Positions 1 through 10,800 of a DNA stretch of 64,000 nucleotides are shown here, piece by piece (position 1 is the first letter of the stretch; each line of letters starts with the position of its first letter). The notes beneath the pieces are model-generated. The model made no database searches. It saw only the letters and a program-made list of their open reading frames with translations, and was not told the DNA's origin. Source of the stretch: Agrypnia vestita (Eukaryota > Arthropoda > Insecta > Trichoptera > Phryganeidae); assembly GCA_016648135.1 (NCBI GenBank), contig JADDOH010000183.1, forward strand, positions 1 through 64,000, read 5' to 3'. A program made the position numbers and the translations under genes.

Positions 1-226
1 CAACACTTGCATTATACATCTTTCTTACCATTCTTTCCTCATTCATTCGCTCAACATGCCCAAACCACCTGAGCGACCCTATTTTTATTCTATGTATTAT
101 GCTACGATCAGCTTTACATTCATTCCTAATATCTTCATTCTTTACTCTATCATACATGGATTTGCTACACGTACGTCTAAGGGATCTCACCTCCACTGCA
201 TTCAATCTCCTTTCGTTCCTCTTCTG
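1..226 (-). mobile_element. Mirror copy of LINE 3' fragment in left palindrome arm
   Basis: This is the reverse complement of 2527-2752. It encodes, on the minus strand, part of a reverse transcriptase C-terminus, including the block reading RWFGHVERMNEERMVRK. It exists here only because the palindrome copied it. The LINE sequence continues past the palindrome only on the right side, at 2753-2968. Confidence 0.8.
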
Positions 227-1319
227 AAAAGAAAACAAAAAAATTTCAAATGAACCCACCACCTACCAATCGGATCTTGGTAACGTTGACGGATTTATGC
301 AGCAGCATCATTGACAACTACGTTTATTTATCGCTTAAACCAAGTTATCCCTTGAAAGTTCTGTTTTTCGACCCGGTCCATTTTATTCCTGGGTAAAAAT
401 ACAATGCTGCCGCCCTATGCTGAAGGTTATATCATAATTTTATGGGCCTTGCCCATTTTATATTTTTCCCATACGATTTTTGTCTCCCCAAAACTTCCGT
501 GTGTTTAATAAATTCTAAAGAGTGCACTCCGACATCGCACGTTTTAAAACTTGAAATTTGAAAGCGAGTACCTAAATCTAATGATGCCAAATGCTCTTAT
601 ACAATTGTACAGTGTTGCTATTTTCACAATTTTCTTCTGCATACTACAATATGTTTATTATCTTTTCATTAAATGGATGTGCTTATTATACATACGTGCA
701 TAACATTGAACAGCGATACGTTAAACTTTCATAAAATAATTTCAGCGCAAATATGATAGAAACATTATTCAACTCGAGCTCCGTGCACGTTACAATATTA
801 AGCACGCATCGCATACCGCGCTCGCCTGCGCTCCTGTTCGTCTCGCGTTAGTGAAACAATTATTTATTAACATTGTGGCTTGTCTTTAATGTTTAGTGGA
901 TGTAAATTTGTTTACTAAATGTATACAGCCCCGAATATTGTAGTGGAGCGTATTTACATTCGTTTTTACGTCTGACGTTATTTTACGACGCAATTTTTTA
1001 GAAACAAAAGCTCTTGGAATTTTCTGAGAATCACGTTTTACTTTTCCTGCGCAACGATACTGATATAGCTTAGTTAAGGGAATTGGAAAATTTTCTTCAG
1101 GATAAAAATAGTGATATCATCCTTTGTTCTTTTTTGGTGATCTTATTTCGTTTTAATCTTCCAATTTATCATAAAGTGACTTAATTACCATTGTATATAG
1201 TTCTACAAAGACGCATCAAAGTAAAATGTGAAGATTTGAATAAACAAACAGCTTTATTTAACTGTAATTTCGGATATTTTATACGCACCGTATGTATTAA
1301 CGAGAAGCGAATCTCGACG

Positions 1320-1433
1320 TTTCGTTGGATACTTATCCAACGTCATCGGGAGGTCGGACTGTCCGAAGTCCGACCTCCACCACCGCGGGTAAAGGTCGTC
1401 CTCCCGATGACGTTGGATAAGTATCCAACGAAA
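1320..1433. ncRNA. Paired hammerhead-like motifs at palindrome apex
   Basis: On the plus strand 1404-1433 reads CCGAUGA, one base, a perfect 8-9 bp hairpin (GUUGGAUA with UAUCCAAC), then GAAAC. The mirror copy is at 1320-1349 on the minus strand. The hammerhead core would need CUGANGA, so one core base (U4) is changed to C. A small extra hairpin lies in the loop at 1351-1376. I infer kinship with the motifs near 5.2, 5.4 and 10.1 kb; activity is unlikely as it stands. Confidence 0.4.
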
Positions 1434-2526
1434 CGTCGAGATTCGCTTCTCGTTAATACATACGGTGCGTATAAAATATCCGAAATTACAGTTAAATAAA
1501 GCTGTTTGTTTATTCAAATCTTCACATTTTACTTTGATGCGTCTTTGTAGAACTATATACAATGGTAATTAAGTCACTTTATGATAAATTGGAAGATTAA
1601 AACGAAATAAGATCACCAAAAAAGAACAAAGGATGATATCACTATTTTTATCCTGAAGAAAATTTTCCAATTCCCTTAACTAAGCTATATCAGTATCGTT
1701 GCGCAGGAAAAGTAAAACGTGATTCTCAGAAAATTCCAAGAGCTTTTGTTTCTAAAAAATTGCGTCGTAAAATAACGTCAGACGTAAAAACGAATGTAAA
1801 TACGCTCCACTACAATATTCGGGGCTGTATACATTTAGTAAACAAATTTACATCCACTAAACATTAAAGACAAGCCACAATGTTAATAAATAATTGTTTC
1901 ACTAACGCGAGACGAACAGGAGCGCAGGCGAGCGCGGTATGCGATGCGTGCTTAATATTGTAACGTGCACGGAGCTCGAGTTGAATAATGTTTCTATCAT
2001 ATTTGCGCTGAAATTATTTTATGAAAGTTTAACGTATCGCTGTTCAATGTTATGCACGTATGTATAATAAGCACATCCATTTAATGAAAAGATAATAAAC
2101 ATATTGTAGTATGCAGAAGAAAATTGTGAAAATAGCAACACTGTACAATTGTATAAGAGCATTTGGCATCATTAGATTTAGGTACTCGCTTTCAAATTTC
2201 AAGTTTTAAAACGTGCGATGTCGGAGTGCACTCTTTAGAATTTATTAAACACACGGAAGTTTTGGGGAGACAAAAATCGTATGGGAAAAATATAAAATGG
2301 GCAAGGCCCATAAAATTATGATATAACCTTCAGCATAGGGCGGCAGCATTGTATTTTTACCCAGGAATAAAATGGACCGGGTCGAAAAACAGAACTTTCA
2401 AGGGATAACTTGGTTTAAGCGATAAATAAACGTAGTTGTCAATGATGCTGCTGCATAAATCCGTCAACGTTACCAAGATCCGATTGGTAGGTGGTGGGTT
2501 CATTTGAAATTTTTTTGTTTTCTTTT

Positions 2527-2968
2527 CAGAAGAGGAACGAAAGGAGATTGAATGCAGTGGAGGTGAGATCCCTTAGACGTACGTGTAGCAAATCCATGTA
2601 TGATAGAGTAAAGAATGAAGATATTAGGAATGAATGTAAAGCTGATCGTAGCATAATACATAGAATAAAAATAGGGTCGCTCAGGTGGTTTGGGCATGTT
2701 GAGCGAATGAATGAGGAAAGAATGGTAAGAAAGATGTATAATGCAAGTGTTGACGGCGCCAGAAAAAGAGGGCGAGCACGGAAGACGTGGCATGACCAGA
2801 TTAACCAGATAAACCAGATACCGGAAGATGGTCCTGAACAACCGTCGAGCTTGCACGCGAAGATGTATGAATGTAGACGAAGCTAAAGTTGTATGTCAGG
2901 ACAGAAGAGTATGGCGCTCTATCCTCTCTGCCTACCCCCACGGGGAAACGGCGTGATGGTAAGTAAGT
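2527..2968 (+). pseudogene. LINE 3' end, RT C-terminal fragment, (TAAG)n-tailed family copy 1
   Basis: The open frame at about 2528-2886 encodes the C-terminal tail of a non-LTR retrotransposon reverse transcriptase, with blocks such as RLNAVEVRSLRR and GSLRWFGHVERMNEER followed by a basic GRARKTWHDQI segment. This tail lies beyond the catalytic palm, so no YxDD motif is present. The copy is 5'-truncated at about 2527, just after a T-rich tract. It ends at the common family terminus, GGCGTGATG followed by GTAAGTAAG repeats. Five other copies lie in this window (7850, 9013, 21836, 59962, 60610), and the shared right end defines the 3' terminus. The clade is uncertain. The palindrome boundary falls inside this copy at 2752. 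Confidence 0.8.
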
Positions 2969-5127
2969 TAGTTAGTTCTATGAGTAAATTCATGCCATAA
3001 AATATTGGAGACGCATTCTAAAACTTGCTTAAGGGCGGTACATTATCTAGATACATCAATGCCTACGCATTACTGAAGGCATTGCATCAGACGCCCTATC
3101 GCTCTCTCTCTCGAACACACCACTTCTCTTTTCATTCCATCAGCTGGGTCGAGGACGGGATTCCCGTCTCGTGATCGGTCGCCACGAAACGGTTCATGGA
3201 TTCGAAGAGTGTCGCCGCCCGGAGTAAACACCGCCCCGGGCTATATCGGCGCTGGCCCCTCTCCAAGCCTGGCCCCGACCACGCAGCGGCTAATTTAAAC
3301 CTCGTCAGACTTGGACATCTTCAACCAGCTTGGGACAAAATGTGTCATCAGATTCCACTCACTGACCACGCAGTTGCGTGTCGTGATTGCCTTAGGGTGG
3401 GAGGATAACAGTTATTGTAGAAGCTGCTCATTCATTTCTGTTACCCGAGTAAGTATGAAAAAATAACAAAAATCTGGTACTCGTCGTAATTACCATTATA
3501 CCCCACTACGTGATTCCAAATAGATTTGAAAAAAAAATTAAGCTAACCTTAGCCTCTATTAAGATTCTAGGTCAAAGTTTTGTTCAAACAGAAAAATACC
3601 GCTTTGACCCAATGCAAACATAAGTAAAAGAAAATAAATATAAATATAATGTTTTACAGTATTGTTTTAAAACCTAAACTAACTAAATATAATCATGTCT
3701 AAAGCTTTTATTTCTAAAGCGCTGAAAGAAATATTGCTATTGCTAGGCCCCTAGAAGGAATATTAATTGTTAAATGGTTGGTTTATAAGAGAATCATATC
3801 AATTGTATTGAAATACTAATGAACTATTTTAATATTACGAGTATAGGCATGGTTTTACCAATTAAAACACTGTTTTCAAGCGAATACAAGTAGGAAGAAA
3901 AAATTTCCATTAAGAGACTAAAATAATAGGCGTGCATAAGTCAACAGCAGGCAGCTGTCAATCCGCTCTTCACCTATACTTTTATATTGTATAGTCATAT
4001 TGCCATATTTGCAAAGAATGCCTGTGTACTAGTTCCTGCATGCAATTACCTCAGTATCCATTCCAATCTGGTTCCATTCAGGGTTGAAAAAACTTCTTAA
4101 GTAGATTCGCTGAATCAGAATGCAATCGATAACAATAATAACGATACTATTTTAAACATGACAAGACACAGCTTCCTGGTCCTAGCGAAAGACAAAACCG
4201 GTCGAAGAATTATTAGCAAACCGATTCTTATTTCCTTGTATCGTGTCCTATTGTCACTAGGCAAGATCTTTCAGCAAATTGCCACTTAATTAATATTCAG
4301 TAATGCATAATTTTTTTCGTCTGAGCCGCATAATATAAAAGGTAGAATAACCTACAAATGTATTAGCAAGTACCTGTTCAGCTGAATCAGCGAAAAAGTT
4401 AAGTGACAAAATTACCATCTATTCTATGCGAGAAGTACTGTTAAAAGCGGATACAAGTATCAAGATATCTGGTTATTATAGGGGGAGGTCCGTACAAACC
4501 AACGCCACAATGTACAGTTACGTCAACCTCCAGTTATAATACGGTTTTGCAATGAACGTCTAAGATTTAACAAATAATATCGAAATTGGCACCATATTAA
4601 AATTTCGCTATTTATGATTTATACAGCCGACAATAAACGACTTCGCCAGTTATGTTCCCAGAAGAATTGTGTTATTCCGTTAGAAATCGACATATTCTCA
4701 GCGGGAGATGAAGCAAAACCGTGAAACAATAGACGTGAAAAATAATTTTCCAGCGGCGTACCATTTCTTACAATAGACCTCGACAGTACCGTCTGGTTTG
4801 ATCGTTTTTCTTTTCATAAAATGCAACTCGCTAGTATTTTCTCTGCGAAAGTGACCTTGCAAAGATGAATTGGTCCAGCGGTGATGGATGTGTCGCGACA
4901 TTGGTGAAGAAGAACGCACGATTATTTTTTCTCGCAGTCGCGAGATTCATTTTAGCTCCTGGCATCGGAAGGACGCTGCGTCGCGAGAGATCATGTCCTC
5001 TGGGCTGAAAATACCGCGCGGTATTATTATATTACATTGTAAACAAGAAATTTGTTATTAATAATTTGAATATTTAAAGAATTAACTTTGTGGCCAGGCA
5101 TTTTAACAAAATGTTAGTTAAGTTAGT
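2969..5127. other. Unannotated stretch with two CpG-richer patches
   Basis: I see no gene here. A CpG-rich, GC-richer patch lies at about 3120-3400, preceded by a short CT tract near 3100, and a second at about 4860-5040. Open frames in them are short and do not resemble known proteins. The rest is AT-rich unique-looking sequence. Confidence 0.5.
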
Positions 5128-5185
5128 ATATAACCGAGTATTAGTTAAATTAGTATAAACCACTACCAGATTTTAGATCTACCGG

Positions 5186-5213
5186 TTTCGAGACGAACCC
5201 GTCTCCTCGTCAG
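5186..5213 (-). ncRNA. Hammerhead-ribozyme-like core
   Basis: The minus strand reads CUGACGA, one base (G), a 5-bp stem GAGAC/GUCUC with a 6-nt loop, then GAAA. All invariant core bases are present. The next bases, ACCGG, can pair with CUGGU further downstream, just before an A, giving a GUA cleavage triplet. A convincing stem I was not found, and the extra base between CUGANGA and stem II is unusual. Confidence 0.5.
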
Positions 5214-5409
5214 GACCAACACTACACTGTACACCACAACAATAGTAATTTTAACCTTTCACATATACATATCACATACGTGTTAATATTGTCAAAGTGT
5301 AGCATGCACTTTGACAAGAGTAAAACGCATGTCATACATATTAGTTAAAGGTTAACAATACTATGGTTGTGGTGTATAGTGTTGTGAACATAGTAGTGTA
5401 GTGTTGGTC

Positions 5410-5437
5410 CTGACGACGAGACGGGTACGTCTCGAAA
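5410..5437 (+). ncRNA. Hammerhead-ribozyme-like core
   Basis: This is the plus-strand partner of the motif at 5186. It has CUGACGA, one base (C), the same GAGAC/GUCUC stem with a changed loop, and GAAA. The stem is kept while the spacer base and loop differ from the other arm. In the 3' part one base differs (CUGCUA in place of CUGGUA), which weakens the candidate stem III. Confidence 0.5.
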
Positions 5438-5550
5438 CCGGTAGATCTAAAATCTGCTAGTGGTTTATACTAATTTAACTAGTACTCTGTTATAATGTCT
5501 AACCACAAAGTTAATGTCTTAAATATTAAAAATATTAATAGGAGTATTAT

Positions 5551-5902
5551 TACGGAGATTTTTAGTCTACCGGTTTCGAGACGTAAGTCTCTCCGCCAGG
5601 ATAACCATTACACTAGTATGTAAATACCACTACACACCACACCCATAGTGTTATTCACACACTAAGAAAACCTTCTCAAAATATTCCTCCCATGCATATT
5701 AGACTGCATGACTGACACCGAAGACTGCATGAAGTGCATATTAGTCTTGGGTTAGATTAACACGCACGTGAGGAATATTTTGGGAAGGTGTTGTTAGTGT
5801 GTGAGTATTACCATGATTGTGGTGCGTAGTGGTATTTAGGTATGCTAGTATAGTGGTTGTCCCGACGAAGAGACGTGTACGTCTCGAAACCGGTAGACTA
5901 AA
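5551..5902. mobile_element. Foldback element with hammerhead-like cores (2), decayed
   Basis: An inverted repeat of about 352 bp starts with TACGGAGATTTTTAGTC and ends with its complement. It shares the ACCGGTTTCGAGACG block with the element at 5128. The core on the plus strand at 5862-5889 is CCGACGA..GAAA, and on the minus strand at 5574-5599 it is CTGGCGG..GAAA, so both cores carry substitutions. The flanking stem III candidate (CGG, bulge, AGA with UCUCCG) is still visible on the plus strand. Confidence 0.6.
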
Positions 5903-6429
5903 AATCTCCGTAAGCGGTTATACACCAACACAACTAACATTTTGTTAAGAAATTTGTTTTGAAAGAACGCATCTGAAATAATGGTTTAATTTGCAATAGT
6001 GAATTTGGAAGCGATGTCGTAACATTTTGATGTCGAGTAACGGGCCGTGTAATATTCGCAGTCGGCGGCGGCTAACTGTAGTCGGCCTGCCCTCGCGGAT
6101 GCTGCCCCGTGGACCACTTTCCGCGCAGATTCGGGTCAAGCAGACACCGGAGCGGCTGTGTGCACTTTGCTTTAAGATTAAATTAGATTTTACCGAAAGG
6201 GGTTACACCACCATGAGGCATCAAAAAAACATTCAAAATAAAAAAATTTTGACTTGACTATTACACGTATAAAACAATGTTTACGACATATCGGTTAATA
6301 TTTTTCATTAATAAATCATTTTTTAAATTTAAAACTGGCGAAGTCAGGCGCTGTCCCGCAAAGGTTCTTCTGCGAGACGTGAGATGATCATGTCGCTCTT
6401 TTGACGGTTTGAGTGAAATATTATTAATA
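5903..6429. other. Unannotated, with a CpG-rich patch
   Basis: The interval 6030-6170 is GC-rich and open on both strands (frames of 64 and 76 residues), with no recognisable domain. I regard these frames as a composition effect. The remainder is AT-rich. Confidence 0.4.
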
Positions 6430-6690
6430 ATAATTAATAATTAAATATTATTAATAATCAATTAAATTTAACTACTAGCCCAATAATTGCGAGTAATCAA
6501 GAACTTCAGTAATACTATCTAAAAATAAATTTTCAAATAATTTCGAAAAACAAAAGACATTATTAATTTTGATATTTTGCTATATGTAACACCCTGACGA
6601 TGGAAAGGTATTTCTGAAACATGTAGGTGTAATTAATCAAATAATATAAATAGATTTATACAAATAATACAATCAATATTTAAAAAAAAA
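6430..6690 (+). mobile_element. Penelope-like element 3' end (truncated)
   Basis: This segment matches, base for base over long stretches, the region downstream of the PLE remnant at 38150-38440 (opposite strand). It begins with the last codons of the PLE reading frame (NNQLN then a TAG at 6475-6477). A conserved stretch CAAGAACTTCAG and a hammerhead-like motif at 6594 follow. It ends near 6665-6690 in an A-rich tract. The protein-coding part is otherwise missing. Confidence 0.65.
6594..6619 (+). ncRNA. Hammerhead-like motif downstream of PLE ORF
   Basis: The sequence CUGACGA, U, stem GGAAA/UUUCU with loop GGUA, then GAAAC lies 117 nt after the PLE stop. After GAA, the strand ACAU-GUAG-GUGU can form a 4-bp stem III closing on a GUA triplet (type I arrangement). 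Alternatively ACAUGUA can pair with UAUAUGU located upstream (type III). All core bases are present, but stem I is not obvious in either arrangement. Confidence 0.5.
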
Positions 6691-6699
6691 TGTCAATCT

Positions 6700-7544
6700 A
6701 CAATGTTTCTGAGTGAATTGAAAAAAAATATAAAGTTAATTATTTTCTTGTTAAATTATGAAATGTTTACGATGTAGCGTACCGAAAAAAACTTTTTTTT
6801 TAGCATCAGAAATAAATATGAAAATAATTTTCATTCTTTCCTAAAAAAAATATCTAGGTTAAAAATTCATAATAAACGGCGCATTTTATTAAAAAATTGT
6901 GCAAAAAATCATGCTACGTTACAATGTTATTAGTAAACTGCGTACAAAATTTGAACAAAATCGACAAAATTGAAAAAAATAGCTTTCGAGATATTTTCTA
7001 TTTTCTTTAAGGGTGAGAAAAAGGGAATTCGAGGAAAACGCAAAAGAATTCTTTTAAAAATTCGCGCTACTTCAGATCGCTATAACTCTTAAATTTTTGA
7101 ATGAGTGATGACTCAAATAATTCAAGCATTTTTTTGTTCAAGCAAAAGAAAAACGAAATTTTGAAAATGTCAAGATGGTGTAAACCATTAATGCATCTTA
7201 CGCTAAGCCATACACTTGATTGGACGTCATTCGTCTTGCTGAGACGGGATTAAACTGGACTTTCAGAGTCGTATAATTAATTATTTAAAATCATCTACCG
7301 TCTGTGGACGACAGTTCCCAGTTTACAAGAGACATTTTAAGTCAACTGGCTTAACTTAAAGCCTGCCTCCACCATACTTGTGCGTACCCTTGTCAAATAT
7401 GGTTGACAGACAAAAGGTTAAAGCTAAATAGTAAAGCTACAGATTTAATGTATAAATAAATGACAGGTTCATTCACCTCTTCGGAAATTTGAGTATTGTA
7501 GGAATATTTATTTAATACAAAATAATATTATAATCACAATATTA
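6700..7544. other. AT-rich stretch without recognisable features
   Basis: Long A and T runs occur throughout. No gene, tRNA-like element or clear repeat copy was seen. Confidence 0.5.
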
Positions 7545-7830
7545 TTTTTTTAATATGTTCTAAGAAAACAATGACTGAATTTTGTCTACAGAAGGATAAT
7601 CATCAATTAAGATAAATTATTGATGTCTCTCACAGAGACGAAACTATTTATATGGGAAAGTATCCAAATGGGTGTTTACAGGGCTTACGACTTGTCTTAA
7701 GGCTGGCTTATGTGATAATTTTACACAGTGTGACGTTCATGAACCCACCCGATCCCACCCATGATTCATGAATTCATGAACCCACCCGAGATCAACCACA
7801 CATCGTAGTATACATTAAAAAGTTTATATT
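7545..7830 (+). repeat. Dispersed repeat family R1, copy 1
   Basis: This copy shares a chain of blocks with 11500-11620, 56970-57395 and 61680-62100: TGAATTTTGTC near the left, then CTCACAGAGACGAAACT, TATGGGAAAGTA and GGCTGGCTTA. Copies differ in length and are diverged. No protein was recognised. The later parts of the 57-kb and 61.7-kb copies suggest it may be the 3' region of a LINE. Confidence 0.6.
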
Positions 7831-7849
7831 GCTTCATACTCTAGTCAAT

Positions 7850-8066
7850 TCAAATCTTCTCAGCGTTCCTTATTATATTCTATCTACCGTGCTACTTCAA
7901 CCAGCATTACATTCAGTTCTAATTTGTTCATTCGTCATTCTATCAACCAAAGATTTAGCGCACATGCGTCTTAGAGACTGCATTTCCACGTCATTTCAGG
8001 CTCCATTTCCATACATTAGAGTTGGCATCAGAACTCTTGTTTGTCTCGCTTGCTTGGCCAGATTAA
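7850..8066 (-). pseudogene. Diverged LINE RT C-terminal fragment, family copy 6
   Basis: On the minus strand a frame encodes EMQSLRRMCAKSLVDRM-like sequence followed by NEQIRTECNAG, homologous to the RT tail of the TAAG-tailed family (compare NAVEMRSLRRMCGKSMYDRV at 60.6-61.1 kb). This is the most diverged copy. It lacks the conserved RWFGHVERM block and the 3' terminus. Confidence 0.6.
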
Positions 8067-8069
8067 TAT

Positions 8070-8960
8070 AGGTACTGATACACATGCTTATTAGTGGCAC
8101 ATGAGCATGCGCAGTATTGACCTTCTTTAGGCCTTGCTTATTAATGGCATGTGTATATGCACATTGCTAGTAATGAGCATGTTCATTAGTGGCATGCTCA
8201 AAAATCAACCGGTTGATTTATGAGCATGCTAATGTCATTCAACACGGGATGGGGTATCTTTTTAGCATGTGTGAACAGGCTTGCTTATGAGCATGCTAAT
8301 ATCATTCGCGGCTAGTATCGATTACCAATGCGATCTTCTCAGTCCGCGACAGATGAAACAAATATGCCGCGATGGGGAGATGACAAAACATAACCTACTT
8401 TTCGTGACTTATTATTATGCGAATCACGAATGTCTGTGGAACACTCAGTCACCGCTGTGTAAAAATAATATAGCAAGAAATAATGTTTATGAAACTTTAT
8501 TAAAAGACATGAATGATTCAAATCTTACAATAAAATTATAAAAACTAAAATCAAAAATATGCGGATGAAAACTCGGGAACTGTTTTAATTTATTGATTCA
8601 CTTGAATTTCCTGTTTCAGTTAGCAAAGTTTCAATTTTGAACAAGAGCGTTTCTATTCTATAACAAGAATATGCCAGTAATAAGCATGTGTGTTTGATTA
8701 AACCCGAGAAATGTTTTGATTTATTGGTTCACTTGAATTTTCTATTTCACTTTGCAGAGTTTCAATTTTGAACTAGAGTTCCTCTATTCTATGACAAGAG
8801 CATGCCAGTAATAAGCATTGACTGTTAGCTTTGAGTATGTTCATTTATGAGCACGTTTAAAATAAGCATGCTAATAATGAGCAAGTGTGTAGAGTTGTTA
8901 GGGCATGCTTGTTTTGAGCATGCTAATGAGCATTCTCAAAATAAGCATGTGCATCTATAT
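8070..8960. repeat. GCATG-rich minisatellite-like region with a 130-bp tandem duplication
   Basis: Words such as GAGCATGCTAAT, ATAAGCATG and GGCATG recur dozens of times at irregular spacing. Within it, 8569-8698 and 8699-8824 are two tandem copies of a unit of about 130 bp (shared blocks TTCACTTGAATTT, GTTTCAATTTTGAAC, CATGCCAGTAATAAGCAT) at roughly 85 percent identity. A perfect 18-bp palindrome AAATCAACCGGTTGATTT lies at 8202-8219. The 86-residue frame at 8281 has no recognisable features. Confidence 0.7.
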
Positions 8961-9012
8961 CTTATTGGCCATAATGGCATTCAGAGCGGAATTTACTTCG
9001 TTTCCCGAAGTC

Positions 9013-9452
9013 ACTCCAGCCTGGAGCTAGCAGAAGAGGAACGAAAGTAGATTGAATGCAGTGGAGATGAGATACTTTAGACGTATGTGTGGCAAATCCA
9101 TGTATGATAGAGTAAAGAATGAAGATATTAGGAATGAATGTAAAGCTGATCGTAGCATAATACATAGAATAAAAATAGGGTCGCTAAGGTGGTTTGGGCG
9201 TGTTGAGCGAATGATGAGGAAAGAATGGTAAGAAAGATATATAATGCAAAGGAGGGCGACCACGGAAGACGTGGCATGACCAGATTAACCAGATACTGGA
9301 AGATGGTCCTGTTAGAAGCCTGAACAACCTTCGAGCTTGCATGCGAAGATGTATGAATGTAGATGAAGCGAAAGTTGTATGTCAGCACAGAAGAGTATGG
9401 CGCTCTATCCTCTCTGCCTACCCCCACGGAGAAACGGCGTGATGGTAAGCTA
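9013..9452 (+). pseudogene. LINE 3' end, RT C-terminal fragment, family copy 2
   Basis: This is homologous over its length to 2527-2968. It carries the RT tail blocks (RRMCGKSMYDRVKNEDIR, GSLRWFGRVERM) and the terminal GGCGTGATGGTAAG. A deletion of one base within the ERMNEER segment and a shortened basic segment break the frame near 9205-9260. It extends a little further 5' than copy 1 (GCCTGGAGCTAGCAG). Confidence 0.75.
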
Positions 9453-9983
9453 GTTAGTCAAGTCACTCGCGTTTAAGTATCGTTCTCGGCAGCGCAATTA
9501 ATAGTCCAATAAATGAATTGATTTTGATACATTTATTCCACGAATTACGTAACGCAAACCATTACGAAACAGGTTTGAGTTAGCTGCCGGGCGGGGCCAG
9601 GCTCGGACGGACCGCTAACGGGAACGGCAGCATTAGCATATGTTGCGTGCGTGGGCTCCAGCATCCCGGTACAAGGTCACTGCGGATATCGGGAAGAGGG
9701 CTTCCTCCTCCGATGCACCAATCCCCCCCGAGCGTGGAAATACACGCACACGCAAATGTACAAACCGCAGAGTAATCTCATTTTCTTAAAGTACTACGAG
9801 TACATGACATAACAGAGACAACAGTATTTCATGGTGGGACGTTTGCCAAAATTAAAAAAGACGCGAAAATTCCACAGAAGATTTTTGCGAGTATTTTATT
9901 TGAATACTTCATACTGATATGAATAATTGTTCGAAGAATATTTTTTCTTCCGAATGAAGGCTTGAACTTTGTGGTGGCATTGT
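9453..9983. other. Unannotated, short CpG-richer patch
   Basis: The interval 9590-9750 is GC-richer with a C run near 9725. No gene was recognised. Confidence 0.4.
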
Positions 9984-10196
9984 TATTAAAATAAAACACA
10001 AATCACTTTGTTTTCACAACTTTATTAGATTATTCAATCTACATGTTTCGAAGATAATGTTCTCTCCTTCAGGATTGTTTGTGTTTATGTTGATTGCACA
10101 AACAATCCTGAAGAAGAGAACATTGTCCTCGAAACATGTAGATTGTATAATCTAATAAAGTGGTGAAAACAAAGTGATTTGTGTTTTATTTTAATA
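9984..10196. mobile_element. 213-bp palindromic element with hammerhead-like apex
   Basis: This is a near-perfect inverted repeat (positions sum to 20180) with arms of about 100 bp and a 13-nt centre, TTTATGTTGATTG. It starts TATTAAAATAAAACAC and ends with the complement. It is non-coding and short, so it is MITE-like or a foldback of a PLE-type 3' end. Confidence 0.75.
10084..10140 (+). ncRNA. Best hammerhead-like ribozyme candidate (type III layout)
   Basis: In order: UUUAUGU (stem III strand), U (cleavage position, triplet GUU), stem I hairpin GAUUG-CACAAA-CAAUC (5 perfect pairs), CUGAAGA at 10108-10114, one unpaired A, stem II (GAG.AC/GU.CUC), GAAA at 10131-10134, then CAUG completing stem III with about five pairs. 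All conserved core bases are present. The mirror arm has CUGAAGG, a change at a core A. The single extra base before stem II is the main departure from the consensus. Confidence 0.55.
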
Positions 10197-10800
10197 TGAA
10201 TAAATTCTTGTTTTGAATCCTCTTCACTAAAGTATTCCATTAATTCAGTTGCCTAATAGGCAGTGCTGGGAACAATCATACAGACTTATTAGGAAATAGT
10301 CATAAGACCTATTCCGAAAATAACAATATTGTTATTTGGTTATTTTTACCCCAACACCCAAAAATAGAGAAATGTCAATATTTCTATCATTGAGATGAAA
10401 ATATTGTCTTTAATTTAATATTTGAACTCTTCGGATGAAGAAATTAGAAGATTTTTAAACAAACTGATTTCAATCAAATTTTAAAATAAAGCTCTAAATT
10501 TCAATGACCGGATTAAACGATGATATAAATATCTATATGATATCAAATAAACAGGTACTTTTTAAGAATGCCCAGACATCGTGCAGGCCCGATATAACAA
10601 TCCACGTATGTGTAACAAAATGTTATACCTATCTAGTTTTAGTATTACTATATATATACTATTGGTACCTATTTTACTTTGAAATTATTTATATGCCATT
10701 ACTGGACAATTGTTGGGTGTTGAAAAGTGATATTGCAATACTGTATCGTGGACATCCCGGAGGCGTTGCATCGAAGTCTGCACGCGCCGCTTTGACAGCC
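10197..10800. other. AT-rich stretch, no gene recognised
   Basis: The 127-residue plus-strand frame that starts at 10504 runs into the RTE fragment from the wrong strand and has no recognisable domain. Nothing else was seen. Confidence 0.4.

Larger units (their letters stand above)
1..2753. repeat. 2.75-kb near-perfect palindrome (giant inverted repeat)
   Basis: Position i on one strand matches position 2753-i on the other. Arms of about 1353 bp flank a 46-nt centre at 1354-1399, and every stretch I compared (around 250, 500, 800 and 1300) was identical. Both arms encode the same shadow ORF in opposite directions. The left arm reaches the window edge, so the true size is unknown. The right arm ends inside a LINE fragment. 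Arms this identical among otherwise decayed repeats mean very recent origin, gene conversion, or a foldback assembly or read artefact. Confidence 0.93.
5128..5495. mobile_element. Foldback element with a hammerhead-like core in each arm (1)
   Basis: This is an imperfect inverted repeat centred at about 5311. Its inner arms pair position by position (sum 10623) and its outer parts pair with mismatches. Each arm carries the block AGATCTACCGGTTTCGAGAC or its complement, which includes a hammerhead-like core. There is no protein-coding content. It sits immediately before a second, related foldback at 5551. It could be a PLE-derived or MITE-like element; I could not settle a target duplication. 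Confidence 0.65.

Noticed and set aside
1191..1562. Identical-start 102-residue ORFs on both strands
   Set aside because: They are mirror shadows created by the palindrome, not genes.
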